This document shows positions 6,987 to 15,509 of a stretch of DNA of 45,242 nucleotides, piece by piece. This DNA comes from Candidatus Uhrbacteria bacterium (GTDB taxonomy: Bacteria > Patescibacteriota > Patescibacteriia > 2-12-FULL-60-25). Location: contig JAUSEV010000047.1 in NCBI GenBank assembly GCA_030649995.1, forward strand, positions 1 to 45,242, in the 5' to 3' direction. The notes below the pieces were generated by a model. The model had not been told where the DNA came from. It saw only the letters and a list, made by a program, of their open reading frames with translations, and did no database searches. Each line of letters begins with the position of its first letter. Within the stretch, counting starts at the first letter, position 1. A program made the translations under genes and the position numbers.

Positions 6987-7631
6987 ATGCGGAAAGAAAT
7001 TTTTACGCGAGAGGAATGGAAATTGCTTGGTTCGCTTTATACTCCCCGAAAAATTCAGGATTTTCTCAACCGACTGCCGATCAATTTTGAACCGGAAGGC
7101 GACACATGTTTGTCGCCTCGACGCGTGTTGCGAGAACGTCGCGCGCATTGCATTGAAGGCGCGATGTTGGCGGCGCTTGCGTTGCGATTCCACGGGAAGA
7201 AACCGCTCGTGGTTGATCTCACCGCCTCGGATCATGACGACGACCATGTGATCGCGATATTTCGTCAACACGGGTGTTGGGGCGCAATCTCAAAAAGCAA
7301 CCACATCACGCTCCGGTATCGCGAACCGGTGTATCGCACCGTTCGCGAACTCGTGATGTCGTATTTTCATGAATATTTTACGCAACGCGATCGCAAAAAA
7401 ACGTTGCGTTCCTATTCGATGCCGGTCAACCTCTCGCGTTTTGATCGTCGCGATTGGATGACGGCGGAAGAAGATGTTTGGGATGTTCCGGAATATCTGT
7501 GCGAGGTTCGTCACTTTTCCATTTTATCGCGCGCGCAAATTCAAACACTACGGCCGGTTGATCAAATCGAGAAAAAAGCGGGGGAGATCGTGGAGTGGAG
7601 AAAAAACCGCCCTTTGATCAAAAAAGCATGA
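6987..7631 (+). CDS. Transglutaminase-like cysteine protease-fold protein
   Basis: The 214-residue protein has the elements of a transglutaminase-like triad. A Cys occurs in RRAHCIEGAMLAALALR (Cys55) at the start of a helix, a His in DDDHVIAIFR (His87), and a polar pair Asn105/His106 in the next strand (AISKSNHITLRYREPVY). This order (C on a helix, then H and D/N on strands) matches the transglutaminase/arylamine N-acetyltransferase-like superfamily. The substrate is unknown. There is no signal peptide, so it is cytoplasmic. Its stop overlaps the start of the next gene (ATGA at 7628-7631), indicating translational coupling with the histidine phosphatase. Confidence 0.65.
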   Translation: MRKEIFTREEWKLLGSLYTPRKIQDFLNRLPINFEPEGDTCLSPRRVLRERRAHCIEGAMLAALALRFHGKKPLVVDLTASDHDDDHVIAIFRQHGCWGAISKSNHITLRYREPVYRTVRELVMSYFHEYFTQRDRKKTLRSYSMPVNLSRFDRRDWMTAEEDVWDVPEYLCEVRHFSILSRAQIQTLRPVDQIEKKAGEIVEWRKNRPLIKKA

Positions 7632-8230
7632 CTCAACTGTATCTTCTGCGCCATGGACATGTGGAAAATCCGCAGCAGGTTTTTTGTTCGGAAGGTTTTC
7701 CTTTGTCGGATCAGGGAGCTCAAGAGATTGTTCGACTCGCTCATGATTTTCAAACCGCAGACATTTCCATCAACGCGATTATTTCTTCGCCGTATTTGCG
7801 TACGCGAGAGACCGCGGAAATTATGGTGCAGGCCATGAATTTGCCGGAAGTCGTGTTTGATGATCGGTTAAAAGAGTGGCAGGTGGGGTCGTGGTTTGAT
7901 CGTCCGTTTACGGAATTTTATGCGGCGACAAAATACGATCAAGAACCTCCGCCGTCCGTACTTCCGTCGGAAGTAGAATCGTTACACGTGATGGCAGATC
8001 GCATGGTGTCCGCTATTCTGGAATATGAAAAACAGTTTCGCGGAAAATCTATTTTGATCGTTTCGCATCGTGAACCGTTGGTGACAGCGCTTTTGTCATT
8101 TCAACAAAAATCATTTGATGAAGTCCATCACGTCTCTTTCTCCATGGGCTCGGTGTGGAAACTCGAATTTGATGAAAAAGGCACTTTCATCAAAACAGAA
8201 AAAGTTTTTGATGAGAGTGGGGGAACGTAA
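7628..8230 (+). CDS. Histidine phosphatase (phosphoglycerate mutase-like)
   Basis: The 200-residue protein begins MTQLYLLRHGHVENP, the phospho-accepting RHG motif of the branch-2 histidine phosphatase superfamily (His9). Further expected parts are visible: SSPYLRTRETAEIM (substrate-binding Arg and helix), the acidic WQVGSWFDRPFTEF region and the second catalytic His in LIVSHREPLVTALL. The start is the ATG overlapping the preceding stop; the longer frame starting at 7595 would lie inside the upstream gene. The family removes phosphate from sugars, nucleotides or proteins; the substrate cannot be read from the sequence. It is the last gene of the unit starting at the helicase. Confidence 0.88.
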   Translation: MTQLYLLRHGHVENPQQVFCSEGFPLSDQGAQEIVRLAHDFQTADISINAIISSPYLRTRETAEIMVQAMNLPEVVFDDRLKEWQVGSWFDRPFTEFYAATKYDQEPPPSVLPSEVESLHVMADRMVSAILEYEKQFRGKSILIVSHREPLVTALLSFQQKSFDEVHHVSFSMGSVWKLEFDEKGTFIKTEKVFDESGGT

Positions 8231-8414
8231 CCTTCTCTTTTTAACTCCCCTAACCCCGTTTCGGCTGAGCTCACGGCCGAAGCCTCTTGTGTCAAGAGGG
8301 GGATCTGATTGAATTCGATTCCTCCTCTTAGCTTAAGAGGAGGTGAGGAGGAGTTAAAAGATAAAAGGGTTATGAGTCTGCGGAAAAGAAAAATTAAATT
8401 CCAATTGAGGTTTA
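8231..8414. terminator. Complex inverted-repeat region between convergent genes
   Basis: No gene is seen. The region can fold into several nested stems. The strongest is CCTCCTCTTA-GC-TTAAGAGGAGG near 8320-8345. Another pairs TTCGGC with GCCGAA around 8262-8282. A third pairs the outer TTTTTAACTCC (about 8238) with GGAGTTAAAAG (about 8352). It separates the plus-strand phosphatase from the minus-strand Nudix gene and likely terminates transcription from both sides. The TTCGGCTGAGCTC segment recurs in the repeat inside murB. Confidence 0.55.
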
Positions 8415-8870
8415 TCATTGAACCACGCGCAGTGCTTCTTCGCAATAGAAAATGACTGAAGGTTTGAGAGCAAACTCGGGACGACGCAAATCCTCGCGCG
8501 TGAACCAGCGAATGGCCGCATGTTCGTCAGGTGCCAACCTCGGCTCAAACGTCAACGCGCGTCCATAATATACGAGAACGACATGGCGATGCGTCGGATT
8601 GATGTCATGGATGTTTACCCCGCTCGGACGATACAAAAATTTTGTGCCCGGTGAATCCATGCCCGGTTTTTCCGCCATGATCTCGACTTCGAGCCCGCAT
8701 TCTTCTGTTATTTCCCGTTGCAAAGCCTTATCAGGATCTTCATCGAGTTCGATGTGACCGCCGATCGGTAGCCATTTTTTCAACTCTCGATGATCCACCA
8801 ACAAGACTTTTTGATCATGGACGATATAACAGGAAACCGTAAAATCTATTTTTTCGTGAATGTGGCTCAT
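8415..8870 (-). CDS. Nudix hydrolase
   Basis: From ATG 8870 the protein has 151 residues. The Nudix box G-x5-E-x7-REUxEExGU is complete as GHIELDEDPDKALQREITEE followed by CGLEV, so the Mg2+-binding glutamates are present. The family hydrolyses nucleoside diphosphates linked to another moiety. RHVVLVYYGRALTFEP and DEHAAIRWFTREDL are the usual later Nudix strands. A longer frame adds 14 residues (MYKKNPLGVRWADP) but its start lies within the divergent promoter region, so the ATG at MSHIHEK is preferred. TAAGAT upstream (minus) could serve as its -10 box. A second Nudix gene lies at 23524. Confidence 0.88.
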   Translation of the reverse strand: MSHIHEKIDFTVSCYIVHDQKVLLVDHRELKKWLPIGGHIELDEDPDKALQREITEECGLEVEIMAEKPGMDSPGTKFLYRPSGVNIHDINPTHRHVVLVYYGRALTFEPRLAPDEHAAIRWFTREDLRRPEFALKPSVIFYCEEALRVVQ

Positions 8871-8884
8871 AGGGTCAGCCCATC

Positions 8885-8913
8885 TTACCCCAAGCGGGTT
8901 TTTCTTGTACAAT
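8885..8913 (+). promoter_or_regulatory. Promoter for NDH-like gene, leaderless
   Basis: A weak -35 (TTACCC, 8885-8890), 17 bp spacer and a good -10 (TACAAT, 8908-8913) lie just upstream. The ATG at 8920 begins seven bases after the -10 box, so transcription should start at the A of the start codon itself. Confidence 0.55.
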
Positions 8914-8919
8914 GTTTGG

Positions 8920-10089
8920 ATGAAGTCAAAACAGGTGGCGATTGTTGGCGCGGGATTTGTCGGCTTGCTTGTTGCTCGTTTGCTGCGGATCCGTTTGCCG
9001 CATCAGGTCACCGTCACGTTGATTGATTCCAAGGACCATTTTTTATTTACTCCGCGTTTGATTGATTTGTTGGCAGGGGAGCATCCAACATCCTTACGCA
9101 TCGACATCCAAGCTTTTGCCAAAAAATACGGGTTTGATTTTGTGAAAGCGGAAGTCAAGCATGTGGATCGGGCCACGCAACAGGTGAGCTTTGAAGAGAC
9201 AAACGGTTCTTTACGCAAGATGACCTATGATAAGGTGGTGGTGTGTTGCGGGGCGCGTCCCTCCTTTTATGATGTTCCGGGAGCGCGGCAGTATGCTTTT
9301 CCATTGAAAGCGATTGAGCATGTGGAGCGCATTCACGCGCAAGCCAACGTTTTGTTATCTCGCGCGCGGCTCGCGACAAAGGAAAAAGAAAAGCGAGCCT
9401 TATTGTCATTTGTCGCGGTCGGTGGAGGCGCGGCCGGTATTGAAGCTTTGTTTGCGCTTCGACAATATGTGTTTGGCCTTTGCGTGGGCTCGGAAGAAGA
9501 GGTGAAACCGTATATGTCGTTTGCGCTTGTCCAAGCGGCGCCGCAGATTCTTTCGGGTTTTGAGCCCACGGTCGTGGCATGCTCCATGATGGAATTATCA
9601 AAAGCCGGAGTGAAAATTTTTATTGGGGAACCTGTGACGCACGTCGCCTCGGATTATTTAGTAACCGGCAGAACAGAACGTATTCCGGCACAGCTTATCT
9701 TGTGGTGCGCGGGTTTGGAGGCGCATGATTTATCGATAGATCCGGACGCGCATCGTCGTCCAAGCGGTTTTATTCCCGTAGACGCGTATCTTCGTGTTGA
9801 TGAAAACATGTTTGCGGGCGGAGACGTTGCATTCTACCGAGAAAAAAATTTGGTGATGCCAAAGAACGCTCAAACGGCTTTTCTCATGGCTTACAATATC
9901 ACGGAAAACATCGTCCGTTCGCTCCATCATCAAAAACTCCGGCCGTTTCATTATGTTTCACACGGAAACATTTTGCTTTTAGGCAAGACCGGCATTTTAG
10001 ATTTGAACGGGGTGTGTCTGCATACGCGACTCACGCCTTGGATTCGCGATCTGTTTTATCGCTTCCGCTACTGGCAGATGACGCACTAA
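8920..10089 (+). CDS. NDH-2-like FAD-dependent pyridine nucleotide oxidoreductase
   Basis: The 389-residue protein begins with an FAD-binding Rossmann motif (VAIVGAGFVGLLVARLL, GxGxxG at 10-15). It has the second nucleotide site around FVAVGGGAAGIEALFALRQY and the C-terminal FAD motif VDAYLRVDENMFAGGDVAFY. LILWCAGLEA and the NAQTAFLMAYNITENI helix are typical of type II NADH:quinone oxidoreductases, which pass electrons from NADH to membrane quinone without pumping protons. No clear membrane helix is seen; attachment would be by the amphipathic C-terminus. It is followed after 29 bp by the PQQ-like protein. The leaderless promoter supports this start over the frame beginning at 8860. Confidence 0.85.
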   Translation: MKSKQVAIVGAGFVGLLVARLLRIRLPHQVTVTLIDSKDHFLFTPRLIDLLAGEHPTSLRIDIQAFAKKYGFDFVKAEVKHVDRATQQVSFEETNGSLRKMTYDKVVVCCGARPSFYDVPGARQYAFPLKAIEHVERIHAQANVLLSRARLATKEKEKRALLSFVAVGGGAAGIEALFALRQYVFGLCVGSEEEVKPYMSFALVQAAPQILSGFEPTVVACSMMELSKAGVKIFIGEPVTHVASDYLVTGRTERIPAQLILWCAGLEAHDLSIDPDAHRRPSGFIPVDAYLRVDENMFAGGDVAFYREKNLVMPKNAQTAFLMAYNITENIVRSLHHQKLRPFHYVSHGNILLLGKTGILDLNGVCLHTRLTPWIRDLFYRFRYWQMTH

Positions 10090-10118
10090 GAGCTTATAGT
10101 AAGTTCATACTTCATTTT

Positions 10119-11534
10119 ATGTCCAGAAAGTTTAAAAATTATTTGCGTACGGCGTTTGTTCTTTGTGTTTTTCTGATCATTGTTGTTGGTGTCGTCGCTC
10201 TTCATTTAAAGAAACGGTCGATCCAACCACAGGTATCAAGCACGGCCTCGACCTCAACAGAGGGATTGTTCGCACCAGAGATCCCCATCAATGAATATTG
10301 GGATTACGCCAATCTGCAGGGGCTTCGTCTGTATGTGAACAACACGGATCGCAATGTTATTTACGCGTTGAACGATCGCGGCAAAATCGCGTGGGTCATT
10401 CAGGGCAAGGATTATGGCATTGATGGATATGAGATCAGGCACAGCAATCATCAACTGTTTCTGACCGGCAGTCACTGGGATTCTTTGAAGGGGCATTATT
10501 CCACCCTTTGGGTGTTTGGCATGGATGGAAAGTTACGTTGGAAACATTTATTTGACGGCTATCTCGATATGCCGAAAATGCTGTTGATGGATTCTTTGAT
10601 GATCCTAGAAAACTCCTCAATGAATACCTGCGACAGGGGATGTGGTATCACTTGTAAAAAACAGGTTGAAACAGAAATCTGTCACAGTGACGCATTGTGG
10701 GCCTTTGATGTTGACACCGGTCGACTCGTGTGGAAAAACACGACGCGCGATTTTTATCCGTGGCTTCTAGAACGCGCATCAGATGGAAATATTGTCACGC
10801 GATCCGGTGGTGTTGGACCCGGTCGTTGGAGACACGACTATACGGTCAGCAGTACTACCGGCGTTATCAAATCGCACTCTGCGATTGTGAATGATGTTGA
10901 GTTTGGACAAGATCGTAAGCATCTTATTTGGGATGAAAATGCACAAACAGTTGCGCTCACCATGCCCTATTCGTCTACTACTTATTGGACAGTAAAACGA
11001 TCGCACCCGTTGTATAAACTTGTACTTAAAGGCAAGACTACGGGACTGGAATTTTATGTGTTGGACGATCTGATCGTGGCCAGACTTCATGTGAAGGAGG
11101 GGATAATGTATGGTATCAACAAGATGAACGGAAAAATTTTGTGGACGAAAAATTTTGATTCTCCACAATGGAGTTCCTGGAAGTTTAAGACGCTCAACCA
11201 GACCATGGTGATGGAGATGACTCACCATTCACGCTGTGTGGACATATGTGATACCTGCCCAAAGAACTCCTCCATCTGTTTTGACACAGCAGAACCTAAA
11301 GAGTGTACGGTGTGCAAGGGTAAGGAAGAGAGTGCGCCCGGCTACTCACGTATGCAAATCTGGGGCGTGGATGCAAAAACGGGAAACGTTCTCTGGAAAT
11401 TTAACGGAGAAAAAAATTATTTGTACATTGACGCGTTGGATAAGGATCGCGGTACGGTCACGATCGATGATTATAAGGGCGCGACTAGCACCTTCCGCGT
11501 TCTTGATATTTTGACCGGCCGCGAGCTGCCGTAA
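10119..11534 (+). CDS. Membrane-anchored PQQ-like beta-propeller protein with cysteine clusters
   Basis: The 471-residue protein has one N-terminal membrane helix (about 10-33, YLRTAFVLCVFLIIVVGVVAL), so the body should face outward. It contains repeated blades with PQQ-like signatures: LWAFDVDTGRLVWKNTTRD, MYGINKMNGKILWTKNF and IWGVDAKTGNVLWKFNG. Two cysteine-dense insertions stand out: NTCDRGCGITCKKQVETEIC near residue 169 and a second of eight cysteines from CVDICDTCPKNSSIC near 373, plausible disulphide knots. PQQ-like propellers are often structural scaffolds, such as BamB, rather than enzymes; no quinoprotein residues are identifiable. A different start at 10014 would overlap the oxidoreductase and is rejected. 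Confidence 0.72.
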   Translation: MSRKFKNYLRTAFVLCVFLIIVVGVVALHLKKRSIQPQVSSTASTSTEGLFAPEIPINEYWDYANLQGLRLYVNNTDRNVIYALNDRGKIAWVIQGKDYGIDGYEIRHSNHQLFLTGSHWDSLKGHYSTLWVFGMDGKLRWKHLFDGYLDMPKMLLMDSLMILENSSMNTCDRGCGITCKKQVETEICHSDALWAFDVDTGRLVWKNTTRDFYPWLLERASDGNIVTRSGGVGPGRWRHDYTVSSTTGVIKSHSAIVNDVEFGQDRKHLIWDENAQTVALTMPYSSTTYWTVKRSHPLYKLVLKGKTTGLEFYVLDDLIVARLHVKEGIMYGINKMNGKILWTKNFDSPQWSSWKFKTLNQTMVMEMTHHSRCVDICDTCPKNSSICFDTAEPKECTVCKGKEESAPGYSRMQIWGVDAKTGNVLWKFNGEKNYLYIDALDKDRGTVTIDDYKGATSTFRVLDILTGRELP

Positions 11535-11572
11535 TTTTCACAAGGCTCAACCTTCGAACTTTAATCCTTTTT

Positions 11573-11637
11573 TTGGCAGATAACACATTAAACGTGTATA
11601 ATCGATCAATAGCTAGTTACTAGTTACTAATTCCTAT
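11573..11637 (+). promoter_or_regulatory. Promoter plus heptamer repeat ahead of DoxX gene
   Basis: TTGGCA (11573-11578), 18 bp spacer and a perfect TATAAT (11597-11602) form a strong promoter. The roughly 46-nt leader contains a 7 bp tandem repeat (AGTTACT, two copies and a degenerate third, about 11615-11635) and a pyrimidine-rich stretch up to the ATG at 11655. There is no Shine-Dalgarno sequence. Confidence 0.65.
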
Positions 11638-11654
11638 TTTTTTATTCTTTTCCT

Positions 11655-12101
11655 ATGTCAGACGTCAACAAGAATACCTGCGCGCATGATGGTTTAAGTT
11701 GGGGACTGCTTGCGCTTCGTATCGCTATAGGTGTCATTTTTATTCAGCATGGTTGGGGAAAATTGTTTGGAGATGCGCCAGGAATGGAGGTGTTCACCGG
11801 CATGGTGGGTCGTATCGGATTTTTTGCCCCGGCGCTTTTTGCTTACGCGGCGGCGTTGAGCGAATTTGTCGGTGGGATTGCCGTATTGCTTGGCATCTGG
11901 ACGCGATGGTTTAGCGCCCTCATCGGCATCGTGATGTTTGTGGCGTTCGTGTTTGTCAAAAAATTCGCTTTTCCGGCAGGGGATGCGGACTTCGCGCTCC
12001 TCGCGATCGCCATTACGCTCACATTAACAGGCCCGGGTATGTTCTCCTTGGCTCGTTACTTCGGCAAGGAGAAAGCGTGTTTGGCCTGCGAGACGAAGTG
12101 A
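11655..12101 (+). CDS. DoxX family membrane protein
   Basis: The 148-residue protein has four membrane helices and the DoxX pattern: LLALRIAIGVIFIQHGWGKLFG in helix 1, then FAYAAALSEFVGGIAVLLGIWTRW and a C-terminal helix ending ARYFGKEKACLACETK. DoxX proteins occur in membrane complexes linked to thiol and quinone redox chemistry; the two closely spaced C-terminal cysteines (CLAC) might take part but this is speculative. It has its own strong promoter. Transcription should end at the 12204-12243 palindrome. Confidence 0.85.
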   Translation: MSDVNKNTCAHDGLSWGLLALRIAIGVIFIQHGWGKLFGDAPGMEVFTGMVGRIGFFAPALFAYAAALSEFVGGIAVLLGIWTRWFSALIGIVMFVAFVFVKKFAFPAGDADFALLAIAITLTLTGPGMFSLARYFGKEKACLACETK

Positions 12102-12203
12102 TGCGTGATGTCGAAAATTTTCCGTCTATTTATTACGATCAACTGCAGCAGAAATGAGTTCGGGATATTCAGGTGGTGGATGAGTCATGGGAAAGGCTTT
12201 AAA

Positions 12204-12243
12204 AAAACATCAAACTCTAGCTATAGCTAGAGTTTGATGTTTT
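12204..12243. terminator. Perfect 40 bp palindrome, probable bidirectional terminator
   Basis: A gap-free dyad of 40 bp has the layout AAAACATCAAAC-TCTAG-CTATAG-CTAGA-GTTTGATGTTTT. Flanking A and T runs give it the form of a Rho-independent terminator in both directions. It sits between the convergent DoxX and aminopeptidase genes. The central 34 bp equal the palindrome reconstructed at the IS256-type insertion site, and two related palindromes lie at 28699 and 37604. Confidence 0.8.
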
Positions 12244-12254
12244 GTAAAATTGAG

Positions 12255-12292
12255 AAAAAAAAGATCCTGATTCACGTTGGTGATTCAGGATC
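12255..12292 (-). terminator. Intrinsic terminator of the aminopeptidase gene
   Basis: Read on the minus strand, a 13 bp stem with one internal mismatch (GATCCTGAATCAC pairing with GTGAATCAGGATC) closes a four-base loop and is followed by eight T. It begins 17 bp after the aminopeptidase stop. Confidence 0.85.
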
Positions 12293-12308
12293 GAGAGTTG
12301 CTTGTCTT

Positions 12309-14114
12309 TCAGATCTTCGCGAGGCGCTTTTCCGCCTCTCCCAAGATGCGTTCCACCTGCGCTGTGGCGATCGGGTGGTAGCCCGACCGGACGCGTGCGA
12401 AGACGTTCTGCGCCCATGCCAGACCCGCCATGGTCTTGCTCATCTCCCGATACAGGGGCTGGAGGTACTTGAGCCGACCGACCTTGCTGAGGAAGTTTGC
12501 CACGGCATCGTTCGCGCCCGCGTACCCGGCCTCGATTGCGAGGAGCAGGAATGCGAAGCGCACATCGGCGTTCGCCTTCGTGCTCAACGCGAAGGCACGA
12601 TCAAGCTCTTCGGCGAACTCGGACTTGAGCCCATCGCGCGGCACGAGCTCGAGGTAGAGCAGCCACTGGTTCGAGCTCCATCCCCTGGCCTCATCGCTGG
12701 CCAGGATCCCGTCGGTCTCGGCGTACCTCTCGACTTCGACGATGAGGGGCGACTCGATCTTGGGCGCGTTTTCCGGCAGGCCGAGCCCGCCGATCCAGCG
12801 CCAAGACTTGACTGCCTCGAGCGCGCCCGGCAGTTCCGCGGCCACGAAGTCGAGGAACGTCGCGGTCGTGATGGAGGTGAACCGGAACGTCTCGATGTAC
12901 TTGCGGATGAACGCGTCGAACCGCTCACGGCTCACGGCCTCTTCAACCTTCATCAGGAACTGCGCTCCCTTGCAGTACGGGACGCGCGTGAAGATGTCGT
13001 CCGGATCGAGCGTTCCCGGCACGTAACTTCCGAGTGCCGTGTACTGGTGCATGCCACGCGCCGCCAAATCACGGAAGTCCCGATCCAACTCGCGCTGGAG
13101 GAGCGCCGCCTGGAGCATCATCGCATCGCGGCCGTACAGCTCCTCACAGATGCGCCACTCCACGTAGTTGGTCCACCCTTCGTTCAGCCAGAAGTCGGTC
13201 CATGTGGCGTTGGTCACCAGGTTGCCAGTCCAGCTGTGCGCGAGTTCGTGCGCGATGACGTTCACCATCGATCGATCGCCGACCACGAGCGTCGGGGTCA
13301 GGCAGGTGAAGCATGGATTTTCCATGCCGCCATACGGGAACGAGGACGGCATCATGTTCAGGTCGAACCGTCCCCAGTCGTACATGCCGAAGAGCTTCTC
13401 CGCGGCGACCATCATCTCACCCACGTCCGCGAATTCCGCAGCTGCCGCATCCACCAGTTCCGGTTCTGCATACACGCGGCAACGATTCGTGATGTCGCGC
13501 GATGCGATGTCGCCAATCACGAGCGTGAACAGGTAGCTCGGGATCGGCTTCGTCATCCTCCACATCTCCACGGCCAGACCGTCCTTGATCTCGCGAGAGA
13601 CGTGCTCGTTCGCGGCCATCAACCCTCGTAGCGCCTCCGGCACCGTGAGGCACGCGTTGAACGTGAAGCGCACGCCGGGCGTGTCCTGACACGGAAGGTA
13701 ACTGCGCGCGTGAAGCGGTTCGCCCTGACTGAACAGGTACGAGTGCCGCTTGCCTTGCGTCTGTTCCGGCGTGAGCCACTGCAGACCGGAAGCCTGGGGC
13801 GAAGTCCAGTAGTGAATCTTCACCTGCGGCTTGCCATCCGGTACGGTGAGAGTGAGACACTCGCCGAGTACGGGGTGGGACAGACTGACTTGGTACGTGA
13901 GCGGCTGGTCATCTCCGTCGGTGATACCCGTGATCTCGAGGTTACGCAGGTCGAGATTGGTCTCGCCTCCGCCATCGAAGTCGATCACTGCCAGACAAGA
14001 GAGCCTGCGACCGGCGAAGTCAACCTCTACCTCCCAGCGGAGATGCTTCATCCGTGGTTGACCCGGCCTGTAATACGAATGCGGATCCTTTTCGAAGAGC
14101 CGTTCGTTGCGCAT
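12309..14114 (-). CDS. M1 family zinc aminopeptidase (LTA4 hydrolase-like)
   Basis: The 601-residue protein has the M1 layout. The exopeptidase motif is YGGMENP (residues 261-267) and the zinc site is HELAH (289-293) with the third ligand Glu312 in NEG, an exact HExxH-x18-E spacing. The C-terminal helical part resembles that of leukotriene A4 hydrolase-type aminopeptidases. No signal peptide is present, so it should trim N-terminal residues from peptides in the cytoplasm. The start is supported by a strong Shine-Dalgarno sequence (AAAAAGGAGG, 5 nt before ATG). TTGACA at 14173-14178 (minus) overlaps the glyA stop and may be its -35 box. Codons end mostly in C or G, unlike the neighbours, and it has its own terminator; see the findings on this gene class. 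Confidence 0.92.
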   Translation of the reverse strand: MRNERLFEKDPHSYYRPGQPRMKHLRWEVEVDFAGRRLSCLAVIDFDGGGETNLDLRNLEITGITDGDDQPLTYQVSLSHPVLGECLTLTVPDGKPQVKIHYWTSPQASGLQWLTPEQTQGKRHSYLFSQGEPLHARSYLPCQDTPGVRFTFNACLTVPEALRGLMAANEHVSREIKDGLAVEMWRMTKPIPSYLFTLVIGDIASRDITNRCRVYAEPELVDAAAAEFADVGEMMVAAEKLFGMYDWGRFDLNMMPSSFPYGGMENPCFTCLTPTLVVGDRSMVNVIAHELAHSWTGNLVTNATWTDFWLNEGWTNYVEWRICEELYGRDAMMLQAALLQRELDRDFRDLAARGMHQYTALGSYVPGTLDPDDIFTRVPYCKGAQFLMKVEEAVSRERFDAFIRKYIETFRFTSITTATFLDFVAAELPGALEAVKSWRWIGGLGLPENAPKIESPLIVEVERYAETDGILASDEARGWSSNQWLLYLELVPRDGLKSEFAEELDRAFALSTKANADVRFAFLLLAIEAGYAGANDAVANFLSKVGRLKYLQPLYREMSKTMAGLAWAQNVFARVRSGYHPIATAQVERILGEAEKRLAKI

Positions 14115-14174
14115 GAGCGCCTCCTTTTTTCATCCGTTGAACGCGAGACCACCCTACTAGAATGAAATAAAATG

Positions 14175-15503
14175 TCAAATTCCCGGAATCGGGAACTTTA
14201 AACACAGTTCCTTCACTGCTTGTTTCATCACTTCATAAAAAGGATCGGTCGCGAACGAATCTTTGAATTCTTTGATGGCGATGCGGCGCGCTTCTTTATC
14301 ACTCGGCATCGATACATCTTTGATGTGATCGGTCACGCGCTTTATCCACTCCGCGATCCGCTCCATTTCTTTTTCTCCCATGCCGCGCGTGGTGGCGGCC
14401 GGTGATCCCAGTCGCAGACCGCTCGGATAAAATGGGGAGCTTGGATCAGCCGGGATGGTGTTTTTGTTTGAATAAATTCCGATGCGTTCGAGGGCGAGGT
14501 GAAGGAAGACACCGCGACCGATTCCTGTGGGCGTCAAATCAACGAGAATCAAATGGTTGTCCGTGCCATCGGATACCAGTTTGAATCCATGATTCGTGAG
14601 AGCACTGGCAAGCGTACGCGCATTGTCTACAACGCGCCTCGCGTAGTTTTTGAATTCAGGTTGGTTTGCTTCAAGCAATGCAATACCGATTCCGGCGATA
14701 GTATTCAAATGCGGTCCGCCTTGCAAACCGGGAATGATGGCTTTGTCGATTTTTTCCGCCAGTTCCGGATCTTTATCCAAACCTTTTTGCGTTACCATGA
14801 TCATGGCTCCACGTGGACCGCGCAGCGTTTTGTGCGTCGTGGTGGTTACGAGATGGACATACGGCACCGGACTTTCGTGCGCGCCACCGACGATCAATCC
14901 CGCGATATGCGAAATGTCTGCCACGAGATAAGCGCCAACTTCATCCGCGATGTCCATCATTTCCTTAAAAGGAATCGCCCGCGGGATAGCTGTGCCACCA
15001 CACCAAATGAGTTTTGGTTTATGTTGATGGGCGAGAGTCAGCAGTTCATCAAAGTTCGTTGATCCATCTTCTTTTACATGATACGGAACGCTTTTCCAAA
15101 AGAGAGACGTGGCGGAAAATTTCCAGCCGTGCGTCAAATGTCCGCCGCTCAAGAGATCAAGACCCATGATCGTGTCGCCGGGGTTGCACGTTGCCAGATA
15201 CACGGCAAAGTTGGCAGGACTGCCGGAATATGGTTGGACGTTCGCGTGCGGCACGCCGAATAATTTTTTCGCACGCTCTTGGACAAGGCCTTCCACTTTA
15301 TCAACGACTTCATTACCGGCGTAATAACGCTTGCCCGGATATCCTTCCGCGTATTTGTCGGTGAGGACGGTTCCCAGCGCTTCGAGCACGGCTTTGGACG
15401 AATGGTTTTCTGATGGGATAAGAGTCAACCCTTCTTGTTGTCGCCGGACTTCTTCATCAATAAGGCGAGACATTTCGGGATCGGTTTGAGAGATGGAAAT
15501 CAT
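14175..15503 (-). CDS. glyA: Serine hydroxymethyltransferase
   Basis: The 442-residue protein matches GlyA throughout: LTLIPSENHSSKAVLEALG, YAEGYPGKRYYAGNEVVD, NVQPYSGSPANFAVY, the PLP-binding lysine in TTTTHKTLRGPRG (Lys225) and SNKNTIPADPSSPF near the end. It converts serine and tetrahydrofolate to glycine and 5,10-methylene-THF in one-carbon metabolism. The stop lies within a hairpin: the last codons (FPIPGI) form TTCCCG-ATTC-CGGGAA followed by TTT, a possible terminator built into the coding end. A promoter at 15510-15538 makes the mRNA virtually leaderless and confirms the start. Confidence 0.95.
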   Translation of the reverse strand: MISISQTDPEMSRLIDEEVRRQQEGLTLIPSENHSSKAVLEALGTVLTDKYAEGYPGKRYYAGNEVVDKVEGLVQERAKKLFGVPHANVQPYSGSPANFAVYLATCNPGDTIMGLDLLSGGHLTHGWKFSATSLFWKSVPYHVKEDGSTNFDELLTLAHQHKPKLIWCGGTAIPRAIPFKEMMDIADEVGAYLVADISHIAGLIVGGAHESPVPYVHLVTTTTHKTLRGPRGAMIMVTQKGLDKDPELAEKIDKAIIPGLQGGPHLNTIAGIGIALLEANQPEFKNYARRVVDNARTLASALTNHGFKLVSDGTDNHLILVDLTPTGIGRGVFLHLALERIGIYSNKNTIPADPSSPFYPSGLRLGSPAATTRGMGEKEMERIAEWIKRVTDHIKDVSMPSDKEARRIAIKEFKDSFATDPFYEVMKQAVKELCLKFPIPGI

Positions 15504-15509
15504 GACCGT

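Noticed and set aside
12234-13631. A 465-codon open frame on the plus strand opposite the aminopeptidase gene
   Set aside because: It is antisense to a gene with clear M1 motifs. Its composition (Arg, His, Glu and Val rich, no motifs) is what C/G-ending codons give when read from the other strand.
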